The notes under the pieces are model-generated. The model searched no databases and had not been told where the DNA came from. It saw nothing but the letters and a program-made list of their open reading frames with translations. A stretch of 64,000 nucleotides of DNA from an uncultured Acidimicrobiales bacterium (GTDB lineage: Bacteria; Actinomycetota; Acidimicrobiia; Acidimicrobiales; Aldehydirespiratoraceae): the NCBI GenBank assembly GCA_905480195.1, contig CAJQPN010000029.1, positions 35,263-99,262 of the forward strand, written 5' to 3'. Each line of letters starts with the position of its first letter. Positions within the stretch are counted from its first letter, which is position 1. Shown piece by piece: positions 53,826-64,000 of this stretch. The translations under genes were made by a program, and so were the position numbers.

Positions 53826-55115
53826 GTGACCCAACTCACGATCGGACTGCTCGGATGCGGCAACGTCGGCGGTGCCTTCGCCGACCTGCTTGAGAAGCGG
53901 CGTGACGCCATAGCGGCCCGCACGGGGATCGACCTGCGGGTTGGTGCGATCGCTGTGCGCTCCGTGGCAAAGCACCGTGACCATGTTTCGAACCCCGATC
54001 TGCTCACGACGGACACGCGTGCAGTCATCGAGAACCCTGAGGTGGATCTCGTCGTCGAGTTGATCGGCGGAATCGAACCGGCTCGTGAACTCATCACACT
54101 CGCCCTCGGGGCGGGGAAGCCGGTCGTGACAGGCAACAAAGAACTGCTGGCCAACCATGGTGCTGAGCTCTACGCCGCCGCCGCAGCCAATGGGGTCGAC
54201 TTGTTGTTCGAAGCGGCTGTTGCCGGCGGTATCCCCCTGATCCGCCCGTTGCGTGAGTCACTCGTGGGAGAGGATGTCGCTCGGGTGATGGGCATCGTCA
54301 ACGGCACCACCAATTACATCCTCACCCAGATGGCACAGCACGGTGCTGCCTACGCCGATGCCCTTGCTGGTGCGCAGCAGCTCGGCTACGCCGAAGCGGA
54401 CCCGACCGCCGATGTCGAGGGGTACGACGCCGGGGCCAAGGCTGCGATCATCGCGTCGATCGCGTTTGGTGTGAGTGTCGTAGCCGGCGACGTCTACCAC
54501 GAAGGGATCTCGTCGATCACCTCGACCGACATCGAGATGGCGAAGCGACTCGACTATGTCATCAAGGCGGTCGCTGTGGTCGAGGGTGACACCAGCGGTG
54601 ACACCCCGGAGGTTGCTGTCCGGGTCCACCCGGCGATGATCCCGGCCGACCATCCGCTGGCGAGTGTGAACGACAGCTTCAACGCAGTGTTCATCGAAGG
54701 CAACGCTGTCGGCGACCTCATGTTCTACGGGCGAGGTGCAGGCGGTGATCCAACTGCCTCCGCCGTTCTCGGCGATGTCATCGATGCCGCACTGAACAAG
54801 GTTGCGGGTACGTCGGCGAAGATTGGTGAACTCGTCAAGGCGCGTATCCGACCCATCGATGACCTCACCTGCGCGTACTACCTGTCGATCGAGGTTGCCG
54901 ACCGCCCCGGTGTGCTTGCCCAGGTGGCCGCCGTTTTCGGCGATCACGCCGTCTCGATCCAATCGATGGAGCAGCGCGGTCTCGGCGACGACGCAGAGTT
55001 GATCTTCATCACCCACAGCTGCCGCGAAGCCGATGTGCGTGCCACGCTCCACGCGCTTCGGAGCCTTGATTCGGTGAACCACATCAACTCATTGATCCGC
55101 GTCGTCGGCGCCTGA
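53826..55115 (+). CDS. hom: Homoserine dehydrogenase with ACT domain
   Basis: 429-residue NAD(P)-dependent enzyme making homoserine from aspartate semialdehyde. Rossmann motif GLLGCGNVGGAF; catalytic region VNGTTNYILTQM and GYAEADPTADVEGYDA; C-terminal ACT regulatory domain (YYLSIEVADRPGVLAQVAAVF), where threonine usually feeds back. GTG 53826 start. Part of the lysA-hom-thrC aspartate-family cluster. Confidence 0.95.
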   Translation: MTQLTIGLLGCGNVGGAFADLLEKRRDAIAARTGIDLRVGAIAVRSVAKHRDHVSNPDLLTTDTRAVIENPEVDLVVELIGGIEPARELITLALGAGKPVVTGNKELLANHGAELYAAAAANGVDLLFEAAVAGGIPLIRPLRESLVGEDVARVMGIVNGTTNYILTQMAQHGAAYADALAGAQQLGYAEADPTADVEGYDAGAKAAIIASIAFGVSVVAGDVYHEGISSITSTDIEMAKRLDYVIKAVAVVEGDTSGDTPEVAVRVHPAMIPADHPLASVNDSFNAVFIEGNAVGDLMFYGRGAGGDPTASAVLGDVIDAALNKVAGTSAKIGELVKARIRPIDDLTCAYYLSIEVADRPGVLAQVAAVFGDHAVSIQSMEQRGLGDDAELIFITHSCREADVRATLHALRSLDSVNHINSLIRVVGA

Positions 55116-55125
55116 TCGCAAGCCC

Positions 55126-56502
55126 GTGCGCTACCTCAGCTCCCGCGGTAAGGCTCCGGCAATCGACTTCAGCGAGGCACTGCTTGGTGGCCTCGCCCCC
55201 GACGGGGGCCTCTACGTTCCCGAGTCGTGGCCCGTTCTCCCCGATGGCTCTTTCGAGTCCTATGCCGAACTCGCAGCGGCGGTGATGGCGCCGTTCGTGG
55301 CGCCGGTCATCGACCAAGCCGATTTCTCTGTGATGGTCGCTGATTCGTACGCCGCGTTCTCGCACCCCGACGTGTGTCCGCTGGTCGAACTCGAACCGGG
55401 CCATTACCTGCTCGAGCTGTTCCATGGACCAACGCTCGCATTCAAGGATGTGGCCCTGCAGCTCGTCGGTCACCTTTTCGACTACGAGCTTCGCCGACGC
55501 GACGAACGCGTCACGATTGTCGGCGCCACCTCTGGTGACACCGGATCGGCTGCGATGGAGGCGGTTCGAGACAGCGACCGTGTCGACATGGTCATCCTTT
55601 TCCCTGCGGGCCGCACCAGTGAGGTCCAGCGGCGGCAGATGACAACGCTGGGTTCGCCCACGGTGCATGCCGTCGCAATCGATGGCACCTTCGACGACTG
55701 TCAAGACCTCGTGAAGGCGATGTTCGCCGATGAAGACTTCCGTGCTCGATCTCGTCTGTCGGCGGTGAACTCCATCAACTGGGCTCGTGTGATGGCACAG
55801 ATCGTCTACTACGTCTGGGCCGTCCGGCAGCTCGATCGCCAAGAGGTCCGCACCACGTTTTCCGTGCCCACCGGCAACTTCGGCAACGTCTTTGCCGGCC
55901 ACGTCGCCCGTCGTATGGGTCTACCCATCGAGCGGTTCTTCGTGGCGTCGAACACCAACGACATCCTGACCCGCCTGATCGAGACGTCGGAGATGGTCGC
56001 CGAAGCGGTCGTTCCGACCCTTTCTCCGAGCATGGACATCCAGATCTCGTCGAACCTCGAGCGGCTGCTGTTCGAACTCCTCGACGGCAATGGACCGGCC
56101 ACTGCCGAACTCATCGGCGGATTCCGGGAGCACGGTCACGTCAGGCTCACTCCTGCGCAGCACGAGCGCTTGGTCGCCGAGTTTGGTGGCGACCGGTTGA
56201 CCGATGCCGAGACGCTCGAGGTGATGGCGGATGTCCACGCCTCCACCGGAATGGTCATCGACCCTCATACGGCAGTCGGTGTAGGGGCTACTCGGCGGCT
56301 CCGTCGGCCTGACGAAACGGTGGTCACCTTGGCGACCGCCCACCCGGCCAAGTTTCCGGCCGCGGTCGAGCAGGCAATCGGAATCCGACCCGAGCTACCT
56401 GAACATCTCGCTGATCTGTTCGACCGCGACGAGGTCGTTACTCCGCTCCCGAACGATCTCGGAACCGTAGAAGATTTTGTGGATTCGGTGCGTCGGGCCT
56501 AA
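55126..56502 (+). CDS. thrC: Threonine synthase
   Basis: 458-residue PLP enzyme converting phosphohomoserine to threonine. PLP lysine in HGPTLAFKDVALQ; phosphate-binding GATSGDTGSAA; NSINWARVMAQIVYY and SVPTGNFGNVFAG are conserved. GTG 55126, 10 nt after hom. Homoserine kinase (thrB), often next in actinobacteria, is not present here and must be elsewhere. Confidence 0.95.
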   Translation: MRYLSSRGKAPAIDFSEALLGGLAPDGGLYVPESWPVLPDGSFESYAELAAAVMAPFVAPVIDQADFSVMVADSYAAFSHPDVCPLVELEPGHYLLELFHGPTLAFKDVALQLVGHLFDYELRRRDERVTIVGATSGDTGSAAMEAVRDSDRVDMVILFPAGRTSEVQRRQMTTLGSPTVHAVAIDGTFDDCQDLVKAMFADEDFRARSRLSAVNSINWARVMAQIVYYVWAVRQLDRQEVRTTFSVPTGNFGNVFAGHVARRMGLPIERFFVASNTNDILTRLIETSEMVAEAVVPTLSPSMDIQISSNLERLLFELLDGNGPATAELIGGFREHGHVRLTPAQHERLVAEFGGDRLTDAETLEVMADVHASTGMVIDPHTAVGVGATRRLRRPDETVVTLATAHPAKFPAAVEQAIGIRPELPEHLADLFDRDEVVTPLPNDLGTVEDFVDSVRRA

Positions 56503-56535
56503 GCGCCGGTACGCTCCTCGGTGTCGATCGCTCGG

Positions 56536-56553
56536 CCCGTCGGATCCGACGGG
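56536..56553. promoter_or_regulatory. 18-bp perfect palindrome in the rho leader
   Basis: CCCGTCGGATCCGACGGG is fully self-complementary and lies 92 bp before the rho start, in a 143-bp leader rich in other short GC dyads. It may terminate thrC, attenuate rho (which is autoregulated in many bacteria), or bind a dimeric protein. Confidence 0.45.
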
Positions 56554-56645
56554 TGGGGCCGGAACTCCGGTCGGTCGTCAAGCCCCACACATGCGGACCG
56601 GGTGGGAAATCCGGATCGCCGAGCCTCTGACCTGAGGAGAGTGCC

Positions 56646-58211
56646 GTGGAAGTCACGGAGATGCGTCGTTCGACGCTGCAGCGCAAAGACCGCGACGAGT
56701 TGACTCAGATCGCCGAAGCTCTCGGAAAGCGGCCGGGTTCTCGCGCCCGGAAGGGCGAGATCATTGATCTCATTCTCGACTTGGCGGCTGGCGGTGACGG
56801 TGCTTCTGCCGGCGCCGATGACACCGAGCACGACGGCAGCGACGATCTCGCAGAAGCCTCCGAGCACGAGAAAGCAGCCGACACCGATGAGGTTGCTTCA
56901 TCGAAGGCACCGAAGGACGACGACGCCAGATCCGCCGACGGCGGCACTCGCACCGGGTCGACCGAGGGTAGTGACGCCGATCGACCCGACCCCGGCAACC
57001 GCCGCCGCCGTCGGCGGGGGCGAGACCGCGACGAACGCAGCGACGGCAACGAACAATGGGATGGCGAACCGATCCCGGTGCAGGGGCACCTCGATCTCCG
57101 CAGTGAGGGCTACGGCTTCCTGCGAGTGAACGGCTATCTGCCGAGCCGCGACGACGCCTACGTGCCGGTGAAACTCGTTCGCCAGCACAACCTCCGCAAG
57201 GGTGACGTGATTGCCGGCCCGTCTCGACCGGCAAACCGCAACGAGAAGAACCCAGCCCTGCTCTCGGTCGAGACCGTCAACGGCGGAGACCCCGACGAGG
57301 CCACCAAGCGACCGAACTTCGACAGCCTCACGCCGGTGCATCCCACCGATCGTCTCGTCATGGAGATCGCGGACGATCCCGACAACCTCGTTGCTCGCAT
57401 CGTCGATCTCGTCGCCCCAATCGGCAAAGGACAGCGCGGGCTCATCGCGGCACCACCTCGAGCCGGCAAGACAAACGTGATGAAGCAGGTCATCCGTTCC
57501 ATCGAAGCCAACAATCCCGAGGTCACCCTCATCGTCGCCATGATCGACGAGCGTCCCGAAGAGGTCACCGACATGAAGCGGTGGCTTTCAAGCGACACCG
57601 CCGAGGTGGTCGCATCGACATTCGACAAGCCGACCGACGAGCACGTTGCCATCGCTGAACTCACCATCGAGCGGGCGAAGCGTCTTGTCGAAGAAGGCAG
57701 AGACGTCTGTGTCGTGCTCGACGGGCTGACTCGCCTCTGTCGGGCCTACAACCTCGAGACCCCCCAGTCGGGCAAGACCCTTCCAGGAGGTGTCGATGCC
57801 GCTGCGCTTCTCGGATCGAAGAAGTTGCTTGGCGCAGCGCGAAAGGTCGAAGAGGGCGGTTCGCTCACCATCATCGCCACTGCGCTGATCGACTCGGGTT
57901 CGCAAGCCGATGATGTCATCTTCGAAGAACTCATGGGCACAGCCAACATGGAGCTGCGACTCGACCGCAGCCTGGCCGAGCGACGTGTCTATCCCGCAAT
58001 CGATGTCGAGGTGTCGTCGACTCGCCACGACGATCTGCTTTTTGCCGAACCACAACTCGGCCAGGTTGCCGTGTTGCGCCGACTCCTCGGCGAACTCAAC
58101 GACCAGAAGGGTCCGGCTGCCGGTCTGGGCATGTTGCTCGAGCAACTGGCTGCGACGAAGTCCAACGATGAATTCCTTGCCGAGGTCGCCAAGACGGCCT
58201 CTGGCTCCTAG
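56646..58211 (+). CDS. rho: Transcription termination factor Rho, with actinobacterial N-terminal insert
   Basis: 521-residue hexameric RNA helicase. Rho_N helices at 8-46; an acidic then Arg-rich low-complexity insert at about 48-140; RNA-binding OB fold near 142-215 ([10 protein letters not shown]); Walker [10 protein letters not shown] (269-277); Walker B region [12 protein letters not shown]- and R-loop regions downstream. The insert is typical of high-GC actinobacteria and adds RNA contacts. GTG 56646 start. Confidence 0.96.
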   Translation: MEVTEMRRSTLQRKDRDELTQIAEALGKRPGSRARKGEIIDLILDLAAGGDGASAGADDTEHDGSDDLAEASEHEKAADTDEVASSKAPKDDDARSADGGTRTGSTEGSDADRPDPGNRRRRRRGRDRDERSDGNEQWDGEPIPVQGHLDLRSEGYGFLRVNGYLPSRDDAYVPVKLVRQHNLRKGDVIAGPSRPANRNEKNPALLSVETVNGGDPDEATKRPNFDSLTPVHPTDRLVMEIADDPDNLVARIVDLVAPIGKGQRGLIAAPPRAGKTNVMKQVIRSIEANNPEVTLIVAMIDERPEEVTDMKRWLSSDTAEVVASTFDKPTDEHVAIAELTIERAKRLVEEGRDVCVVLDGLTRLCRAYNLETPQSGKTLPGGVDAAALLGSKKLLGAARKVEEGGSLTIIATALIDSGSQADDVIFEELMGTANMELRLDRSLAERRVYPAIDVEVSSTRHDDLLFAEPQLGQVAVLRRLLGELNDQKGPAAGLGMLLEQLAATKSNDEFLAEVAKTASGS

Positions 58212-58225
58212 CCTGGGAGACCGCT

Positions 58226-58516
58226 ATGAAGTCTGACATCCACCCCGAGTATCGCCCAGTCGTGTTCCAGGACATGTCCGCCGGAACGTCCTTCCTCACC
58301 CGCTCGACCATCTCCACCAGCGAGACCGTCAAGTGGGAAGACGGCAACGAGTACCCGCTCGCCAAGGTGGAGATCTCGAGTGAGAGCCACCCCTTCTTCA
58401 CCGGCCAGATGAAGATCGTCGACACGGCTGGCCGTGTCGAGCGCTTCGAGAAGCGGTACGGCCGTCGCAAGAAGACCGAGGCCGCTCCTGCCGAGGACGA
58501 GGGCGAAGAGAGCTGA
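58226..58516 (+). CDS. rpmE2: Ribosomal protein bL31, type B (zinc-free)
   Basis: 96-residue large-subunit protein. It begins [18 protein letters not shown] and has SHPFFTGQ and [12 protein letters not shown], with none of the CxxC zinc cysteines of type A. The C terminus has an added acidic tail. In many bacteria the type B form serves under zinc shortage; whether a type A copy also exists is not visible here. ATG 58226, 14 nt after rho. Confidence 0.95.
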   Translation: MKSDIHPEYRPVVFQDMSAGTSFLTRSTISTSETVKWEDGNEYPLAKVEISSESHPFFTGQMKIVDTAGRVERFEKRYGRRKKTEAAPAEDEGEES

Positions 58517-58523
58517 GACTTTC

Positions 58524-59525
58524 GTGAGCCTCGATCCCGCCCGCCGGGCGGGGCTCGAGCGGGCTCGCGGGCTCGCAATCGTTCGAGACCACTTTCACCT
58601 CGATATCAAGGCGGCGTCAGTCGACGTCGCCCCGTTCGGCGTGACCGTGCGTGTCGGCGATCCCACCGCTGCAACTGCGGTCATCGTGTCGTCGGTTGAC
58701 GACTTGTCGGTGCTCGGCGGCGCTCTCGTGTGGCTCGACCGGAACCCGATGGCAACCGTGCATCTGGTCGTCGAACACCACTCCGGTATCCACGCTCGGC
58801 GTGCGGCCGTGCTCGCTCCCGAATTGGTCGTCCACCAACTCGTTGGATCCGAGGTTCGGCCTGCCGAACCAGCACTGGTCGAGGACCCGCACCCCGTGCC
58901 CGACGATAGTGCGCCGCTTGTTGCAATGATCGAGCGAAGCGGTGCGGAGATGGTGGTGGAGGACGGCATTGTGCGCGCCGAGGTCGCCGGGCTTGAGGTC
59001 GGTCGGGTCGTGACGGGCCCGACTGGCTCGACCTTCGAGGTCGGCGTCGGCCGCTTCGACCGTGAGGCGGGGGCGCTGCTGCACGGCGGCCGTCCCGTCG
59101 AACCGGCGCTTGTCGACACGATCGAGATGGTGCGCGCCCACCGTGTTGTCGGTGCCGTCGCACACCCGGTCAATCGCATCGGTCGTGAGCGCTGGCTGCG
59201 CGACATGGTTCGTCGCAACCCTGCGATCGCAGGTGTGAGCGATCCGGTGCTGGTCGAGCCGATCCCACCTCGCACGAGCCTTCTTCGACCGGCGGCGGCC
59301 GCACTGCTTGCGTTTTCAGGCGAGCGGCGGACCCTGGTTGTCTGCGCAGTCGGGGTGGAACTCAGCCTGGTGCCCGATACTGCTGATTTGTTGCTGGTAC
59401 ACCGGCCCGACGAGGTCCGTTTCGTGCTCCCGGCCCGTGACCGGCTCCCGTTCCTTGACAGGCTCTCGGCCCGGCTCCCGGTCCCCGTCTCCTTTGCCGA
59501 CATCGCCGTCCCTTGGGTCGACTGA
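58524..59525 (+). CDS. Conserved-looking protein of unknown function between rpmE2 and the atp operon
   Basis: 333 residues from GTG 58524, 7 nt after rpmE2. No family recognised. It is soluble, rich in Val, Ala, Arg and Pro, with two regular alpha/beta-looking halves (about 1-140 and 140-333). Segments such as VHLVVEHHSGIHARRAAVLA and MVRAHRVVGAVAHPVNRIGRERWLRDM stand out for His and Arg. Codon usage looks native. In many actinobacteria prfA and prmC follow rpmE; here this gene takes that place, so a link to translation or to the cell envelope would be guesswork. Confidence 0.65.
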   Translation: MSLDPARRAGLERARGLAIVRDHFHLDIKAASVDVAPFGVTVRVGDPTAATAVIVSSVDDLSVLGGALVWLDRNPMATVHLVVEHHSGIHARRAAVLAPELVVHQLVGSEVRPAEPALVEDPHPVPDDSAPLVAMIERSGAEMVVEDGIVRAEVAGLEVGRVVTGPTGSTFEVGVGRFDREAGALLHGGRPVEPALVDTIEMVRAHRVVGAVAHPVNRIGRERWLRDMVRRNPAIAGVSDPVLVEPIPPRTSLLRPAAAALLAFSGERRTLVVCAVGVELSLVPDTADLLLVHRPDEVRFVLPARDRLPFLDRLSARLPVPVSFADIAVPWVD

Positions 59526-59566
59526 CGCACATGCCTTTGGTGCTGTCGCGACCCCTTGTCGGGGAG

Positions 59567-59595
59567 TTGTCACTGTGGGGTTCATTCGGTAGCTT
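59567..59595 (+). promoter_or_regulatory. Candidate promoter of the ATP synthase operon
   Basis: TTGTCA (59567-59572) and TAGCTT (59590-59595) with a 17-bp spacer, about 55 bp before the first atp gene in a 125-bp gap. The -35 box is a good match and the -10 box a fair one for a housekeeping sigma factor. Confidence 0.45.
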
Positions 59596-59650
59596 GTGCA
59601 CTGATTCACGAGCGCGGCGGGGCATCGTCGGCCGTGGTGGAGAGGCGACA

Positions 59651-59932
59651 GTGGACGACGAGAAGCAACGCAAATTGCGCGAAGGCGCGGGCGACGCCTT
59701 TTCCTCGGCGTTCGAACTGATCGTCACTCCCTTCCTTTTCGGCATGTTGGGATGGTTCATCGACTCTCAGGTCGGCACGTTCCCGATTTTCACCCTCGGG
59801 CTCACCCTGATCGTGCTCGGCTACGAGGTCTGGAGACTGTTCTCGCGCTATGCGGCCGACATGGATGCCGAGCTCGAGGCTCGCCGAGCGACCTACGGCC
59901 GCTCGGGATCCACCGGCGAGGTAGGCGTATGA
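59651..59932 (+). CDS. atpZ: AtpZ/AtpI-family F0F1 assembly membrane protein
   Basis: 93-residue protein with two spans (about 22-42 and 47-66) in the AtpZ pattern: FELIVTPFLFGMLGWFIDSQVG, then a second hairpin helix, and a charged tail. These proteins aid c-ring assembly or Mg2+/Ca2+ transport at the head of atp operons. GTG 59651 is preferred; an open frame extends upstream without similarity. It overlaps the next gene (ATGA). Confidence 0.8.
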   Translation: MDDEKQRKLREGAGDAFSSAFELIVTPFLFGMLGWFIDSQVGTFPIFTLGLTLIVLGYEVWRLFSRYAADMDAELEARRATYGRSGSTGEVGV

Positions 59933-60407
59933 ACGACCGGCCCGTCACCTTTCCCGAGGGAGTTGCCGACCTCGCTCCCGAGCGGGCGATCGCTCGCGAC
60001 CTCGCCCTGCGAACCGTGCTCGTTGCACCGCTGATGGTGACGATGGGCGCCGTGTTCTGGGGCGGTGCAGGGGCCTGGTCGGCCGGCTACGCCCTCGTTC
60101 TGGTCGCCGTCAATTTCTTGCTCGGGGCTGCGACGATCACCTGGGGAGCCAGGATCTCTCCCGGGGCCCTCTTCGGAGCGGTGATGTTTGGATTCATCGC
60201 CCGTCTTGGTGTTATCACTGCGGCTGTGCTACCCATTCGCAACAGCGGGTGGTTCGAAGTCGCACCGTTCGCGATCAGCTTGCTGGTCACCCACCTCGGG
60301 CTCCTTGCCTGGGAAACGCGCCACGTTTCTGCGTCGCTCGCTTTCCCCGGCCTGAAGCCCGGCCACGATCTCTTGTCCATCACCGATCCCGCCGCGGAGC
60401 GCTCAGC

Positions 60408-60411
<4 letters not shown>
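59929..60411 (+). CDS. atpI: ATP synthase I chain-like membrane protein
   Basis: 160-residue protein with four hydrophobic spans, in the usual AtpI place between atpZ and atpB. It probably assists c-ring assembly. Sequence conservation is low in this family, so the call rests on position and topology. ATG 59929; its stop overlaps the atpB start (ATGA). Confidence 0.75.
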
Positions 60412-61492
<1,081 letters not shown>

Positions 61493-61511
61493 GCAGAGGA
61501 AGGACAGAGCA

Positions 61512-62225
61512 ATGACTCACACCATCCGGCGTACCGCCGGGGCGTTCGGTATCGCGATCGCTGCGTTCGTCACCCTCGCTGCTCCTGCCGGGGCAGCAGG
61601 TGAGACGATCGGCGGCTGCGCCATCGAAGCTGCGGTATACGCAGAAGAAGCTTACGGCAGCCTCCACGCAGTGGAGGAGGACGAAGAGCTGTTCAAGAAG
61701 CTCGAAAAGGAGATGGAGTCGTGCCTCGAGGCACCGAGCCCCATCATCCCCGAGGTCGACGAAATCATCTGGGGTGGCGCGGCGTTCGCCGTGCTGTTCG
61801 GCTTCATGGCTTGGAAGGGTTTCCCTGCCGTGAAGGGCGCCATGGACGATCGCGCAGCGAAGATCGCCTCCGATCTCGATGCTGCCGAGCAGGCCAAAGT
61901 TGACGCCTCGCAGGTGAAGGCCGATCACGAGGCCGCGCTTGCGGGGGCCAAGGCGGAGGCCAATCAGATCATCGAAGATGCGCGCCAACAGGCCGACCAG
62001 CTGCGGACCGACCTCCAAGCTCGGGCCAGCGAGGAGATCGCCGAGATGCGTTCCCGCGCGAGCGCCGACATCGAGTCGGCGCGATCGCAGGCCATCAGCG
62101 ATCTCCGCAGCGAGGTCGCCTCGATCGCGGTTGGTGCTGCCGAACGGGTGATCCAGGGCAATCTCGATGCTGCGGCTCAGCAGGCGCTCGTCGATGCCTA
62201 CATCGAAGAGGTGGCCCGTGGCTGA
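61512..62225 (+). CDS. atpF: ATP synthase subunit b with signal peptide and extracytoplasmic N-terminal region
   Basis: 237-residue stator subunit. The usual b membrane helix is at about 86-105, followed by the long coiled coil (Ala/Glu/Gln-rich, 108-215). Unusually, a signal-peptide-like segment (residues 8-29, ending APAGAAG) and about 55 further residues with Cys36 and Cys71 precede it, so a small, perhaps disulfide-linked, domain would sit outside the membrane. It overlaps atpH by 8 nt. Confidence 0.9.
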   Translation: MTHTIRRTAGAFGIAIAAFVTLAAPAGAAGETIGGCAIEAAVYAEEAYGSLHAVEEDEELFKKLEKEMESCLEAPSPIIPEVDEIIWGGAAFAVLFGFMAWKGFPAVKGAMDDRAAKIASDLDAAEQAKVDASQVKADHEAALAGAKAEANQIIEDARQQADQLRTDLQARASEEIAEMRSRASADIESARSQAISDLRSEVASIAVGAAERVIQGNLDAAAQQALVDAYIEEVARG

Positions 62226-62748
62226 CGACCGGATCGGCGGGTACGCCGACGCGCTGTTGGCCGTTGCTGCGGCCGAGGGTACGTCCGAGGTCGTCGAAGA
62301 CGAACTGTTCCGCGTGGCTGAGGCCGCCAGGGCCAGCGAATCGCTGCTCACAGCTCTGGGCGACCGGCAGCTGCCGATCGAGCGCCGCATCGGCGTCGTG
62401 GAGGATCTCCTCGGCCCGAAGGTTTCTCCAACCACAACCGCCCTCGTCTCGATGGTGGTTGCCAACGGACGAGGCGCCGATCTGCCGGCGATCGTCGATG
62501 AGGCGATGATCCGCAGTGCTGCGGGTCGCAACCGTCAACTTGCGCGTGTTCGCTCCGCCGTCGAACTCGGCGACGATCAAGTGCAGCGTCTGGCCCAAGC
62601 CATCAAGACCCGGACCGGTTCCGATGTCGAGATCCGCGTCGTTATCGACGAGAGCGTCATGGGCGGTCTCATTACCGAGATCGGTGATGATGTGATCGAC
62701 GGGTCCGTGCGTCGCCGGATGTCACAGCTCCGCGAATCGTTCAACTAA
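62218..62748 (+). CDS. atpH: ATP synthase subunit delta
   Basis: 176-residue OSCP/delta subunit joining the b stalk to F1. N-terminal helical bundle opens RIGGYADALLAVAAAEG and the C-terminal part contains EIRVVIDESVMGGLITEIGDDVIDGSVRRRM, characteristic of the family. GTG 62218 overlaps the end of atpF. Confidence 0.93.
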   Translation: MADDRIGGYADALLAVAAAEGTSEVVEDELFRVAEAARASESLLTALGDRQLPIERRIGVVEDLLGPKVSPTTTALVSMVVANGRGADLPAIVDEAMIRSAAGRNRQLARVRSAVELGDDQVQRLAQAIKTRTGSDVEIRVVIDESVMGGLITEIGDDVIDGSVRRRMSQLRESFN

Positions 62749-62783
62749 CTCACTCACACACGTACGACCACTAGAGAGACAAC

Positions 62784-64000
62784 ATGTCGGATCTCACGAT
62801 CAACACGGCGGACATCGCGGCCGCCATCCAGAGCAATCTCGATGACTTCAAGCCCAGCCTCGAACAGACAACGGTCGGGCGCGTGCTCGAGGTCGGCGAC
62901 GGTATCGCCCGGGTTTCAGGCCTGCCTGACGCCGCAGTGAACGAGATGCTTCGCTTCGAGAACGGCCTCATCGGCCTGGCGCTGAACTTGGACGAAGCTT
63001 CCATCGGTGCCGTGGTGCTCGGCGACGTCGAGGGGATCGAGGAGGGGCAGACCGTGGTCGCCACCGGTGACATCTTGTCGGTGCCGGTCGGTGACGGCCT
63101 GCTCGGCCGGGTCGTCAACCCCCTTGGTGAGCCGATCGACGGCAAGGGTGCGCTGACCAACGTCCAGCCCCGGCGCATGGAGATCCAAGCGCCCGGCATC
63201 ACTGGTCGTAAACCCGTCCACGAGCCGATGCAGACGGGGATCAAGGCGATCGACTCGCTGATCCCAGTCGGTCGCGGGCAGCGCGAGTTGATCATCGGCG
63301 ACCGCAAGACCGGCAAGACCACCATCGCCCTCGACACGATCCTCAATCAGAAGGGTCTGGGTGTGAAGTGCATTTATGTGGCGATCGGGCAGAAGGCCTC
63401 CACCGTCGCACAATCGGTCGCCACGCTCGAAGAACTGGGTGCAATGGACTACACGACCGTCGTGGTCGCACCGGCTTCCGACCCGGCTCCCTTCAAGTTC
63501 CTTGCGCCTTATGGCGGATGCGCCATGGGTCAGCACTGGATGGAGAACGGTGAGCACGCCCTGATCGTGTACGACGATCTCTCCAAGCAGGCGGAGGCCT
63601 ACCGTCAGGTGTCCTTGCTGCTGCGTCGTCCTCCGGGGCGTGAAGCGTTCCCGGGCGACGTCTTCTACCTCCACTCTCGGCTGCTCGAGCGGGCTGCGAA
63701 GCTCTCTGATGAACTCGGTGCAGGCTCCTTGACCGCTCTGCCGATTATCGAAACCAAGGCTGGCGACGTGTCGGCCTTCATCCCGACCAACGTGATCTCG
63801 ATCACCGACGGCCAGGTCTTCCTCCAGGACAACCTGTTCAAGTCGGGCATCCGTCCTGCCGTCGACGTCGGCATCTCGGTCTCCCGCGTCGGTGGCGCCG
63901 CCCAGATCAAGTCGATGAAGTCGGTGGCGGGCACCCTGAAGCTGGACCTGGCGCAGTTCCGTGAGCTCGAGGCGTTCGCCACGTTCGGCTCCGAGCTCGA
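62784..64000 (+). CDS. atpA: ATP synthase subunit alpha (3' end beyond window)
   Basis: 405 residues visible of about 510-550. P-loop GDRKTGKTT near residue 172, preceded by [33 protein letters not shown] and [18 protein letters not shown] near the visible end are canonical. Non-catalytic nucleotide-binding subunit of F1. ATG 62784, 35 nt after atpH. The beta, gamma and epsilon genes should follow outside the window. Confidence 0.96.
   Translation, partial: MSDLTINTADIAAAIQSNLDDFKPSLEQTTVGRVLEVGDGIARVSGLPDAAVNEMLRFENGLIGLALNLDEASIGAVVLGDVEGIEEGQTVVATGDILSVPVGDGLLGRVVNPLGEPIDGKGALTNVQPRRMEIQAPGITGRKPVHEPMQTGIKAIDSLIPVGRGQRELIIGDRKTGKTTIALDTILNQKGLGVKCIYVAIGQKASTVAQSVATLEELGAMDYTTVVVAPASDPAPFKFLAPYGGCAMGQHWMENGEHALIVYDDLSKQAEAYRQVSLLLRRPPGREAFPGDVFYLHSRLLERAAKLSDELGAGSLTALPIIETKAGDVSAFIPTNVISITDGQVFLQDNLFKSGIRPAVDVGISVSRVGGAAQIKSMKSVAGTLKLDLAQFRELEAFATFGSEL

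Overview
The window is a gene-dense, high-GC chromosomal segment from an actinobacterium. It has a WhiB regulator, a PdtaS-type histidine kinase, DUF3107, the SCO1664/DUF3090/MSMEG_4193 trio, many GTG starts and many ATGA/GTGA/TGATG gene junctions. System I cytochrome c maturation, corrinoid C1 genes and a signal-peptide-bearing ATP synthase b subunit point to a deep-branching aerobic lineage such as the Acidimicrobiia; that assignment is inference. I see no phage, IS, plasmid or CRISPR feature, and no gene-free stretch over 300 bases (the largest gaps, near 6.8 kb and 41.3 kb, are about 284 bp).

Layout. 1-6.65 kb (minus): a corrinoid methyltransferase operon: corrinoid protein, DUF1638, virulence-factor-domain protein, pterin methyltransferase, [2Fe-2S] corrinoid activator, Pyl-free MttB homologue and a beta-hydroxyacid dehydrogenase. 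6.9-10 kb: leuS and a cold-shock protein. 10.2-13.4 kb: MarR regulator with thiolase, SDR and enoyl-CoA hydratase. 13.5-23.9 kb: mixed genes (PAQR, MFS, AlkX/YcaQ glycosylase, TesB, NUDIX, TetR, a glycosyltransferase back-to-back with a GH63-like hydrolase, DUF5317, lipoproteins). 24-33 kb: a complete ccmABCDEFGHI operon followed by a YceI / cytochrome c / copper monooxygenase fusion. 33-41 kb: histidine phosphatase, SufR-like regulator divergent from mrp, DUF3107, PdtaS, WhiB, GDPD, diacylglycerol kinase, etfBA. 41.4-44 kb: SCO1664 family, DUF3090, phosphatase, uracil-DNA glycosylase. 44-50.6 kb: class V aminotransferase and a minus-strand redox operon. 50.7-58.5 kb: tRNA-Arg, argS, lysA, hom, thrC, rho, rpmE2. 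59.6-64 kb: the start of the ATP synthase operon (atpZ-I-B-E-F-H-A, atpA cut by the window end).

The most striking observation is at 47303-47920. An Rv2466c-like DsbA-family gene has an in-frame TGA exactly where the first cysteine of its CPWC motif belongs, and a hairpin with a G-first loop lies about 23 nt downstream, as expected of a bacterial SECIS element. A conventional start at GTG 47875 would discard the active site. I read it as a selenocysteine (UPWC) thiol oxidoreductase. Second are the six-ligand copper monooxygenase fused to YceI and a heme c motif behind the Ccm operon, and the corrinoid operon with its two uncharacterised partners. lysA carries an apparent 2-nt frameshift, so base-level accuracy should be checked before building on single-base features.
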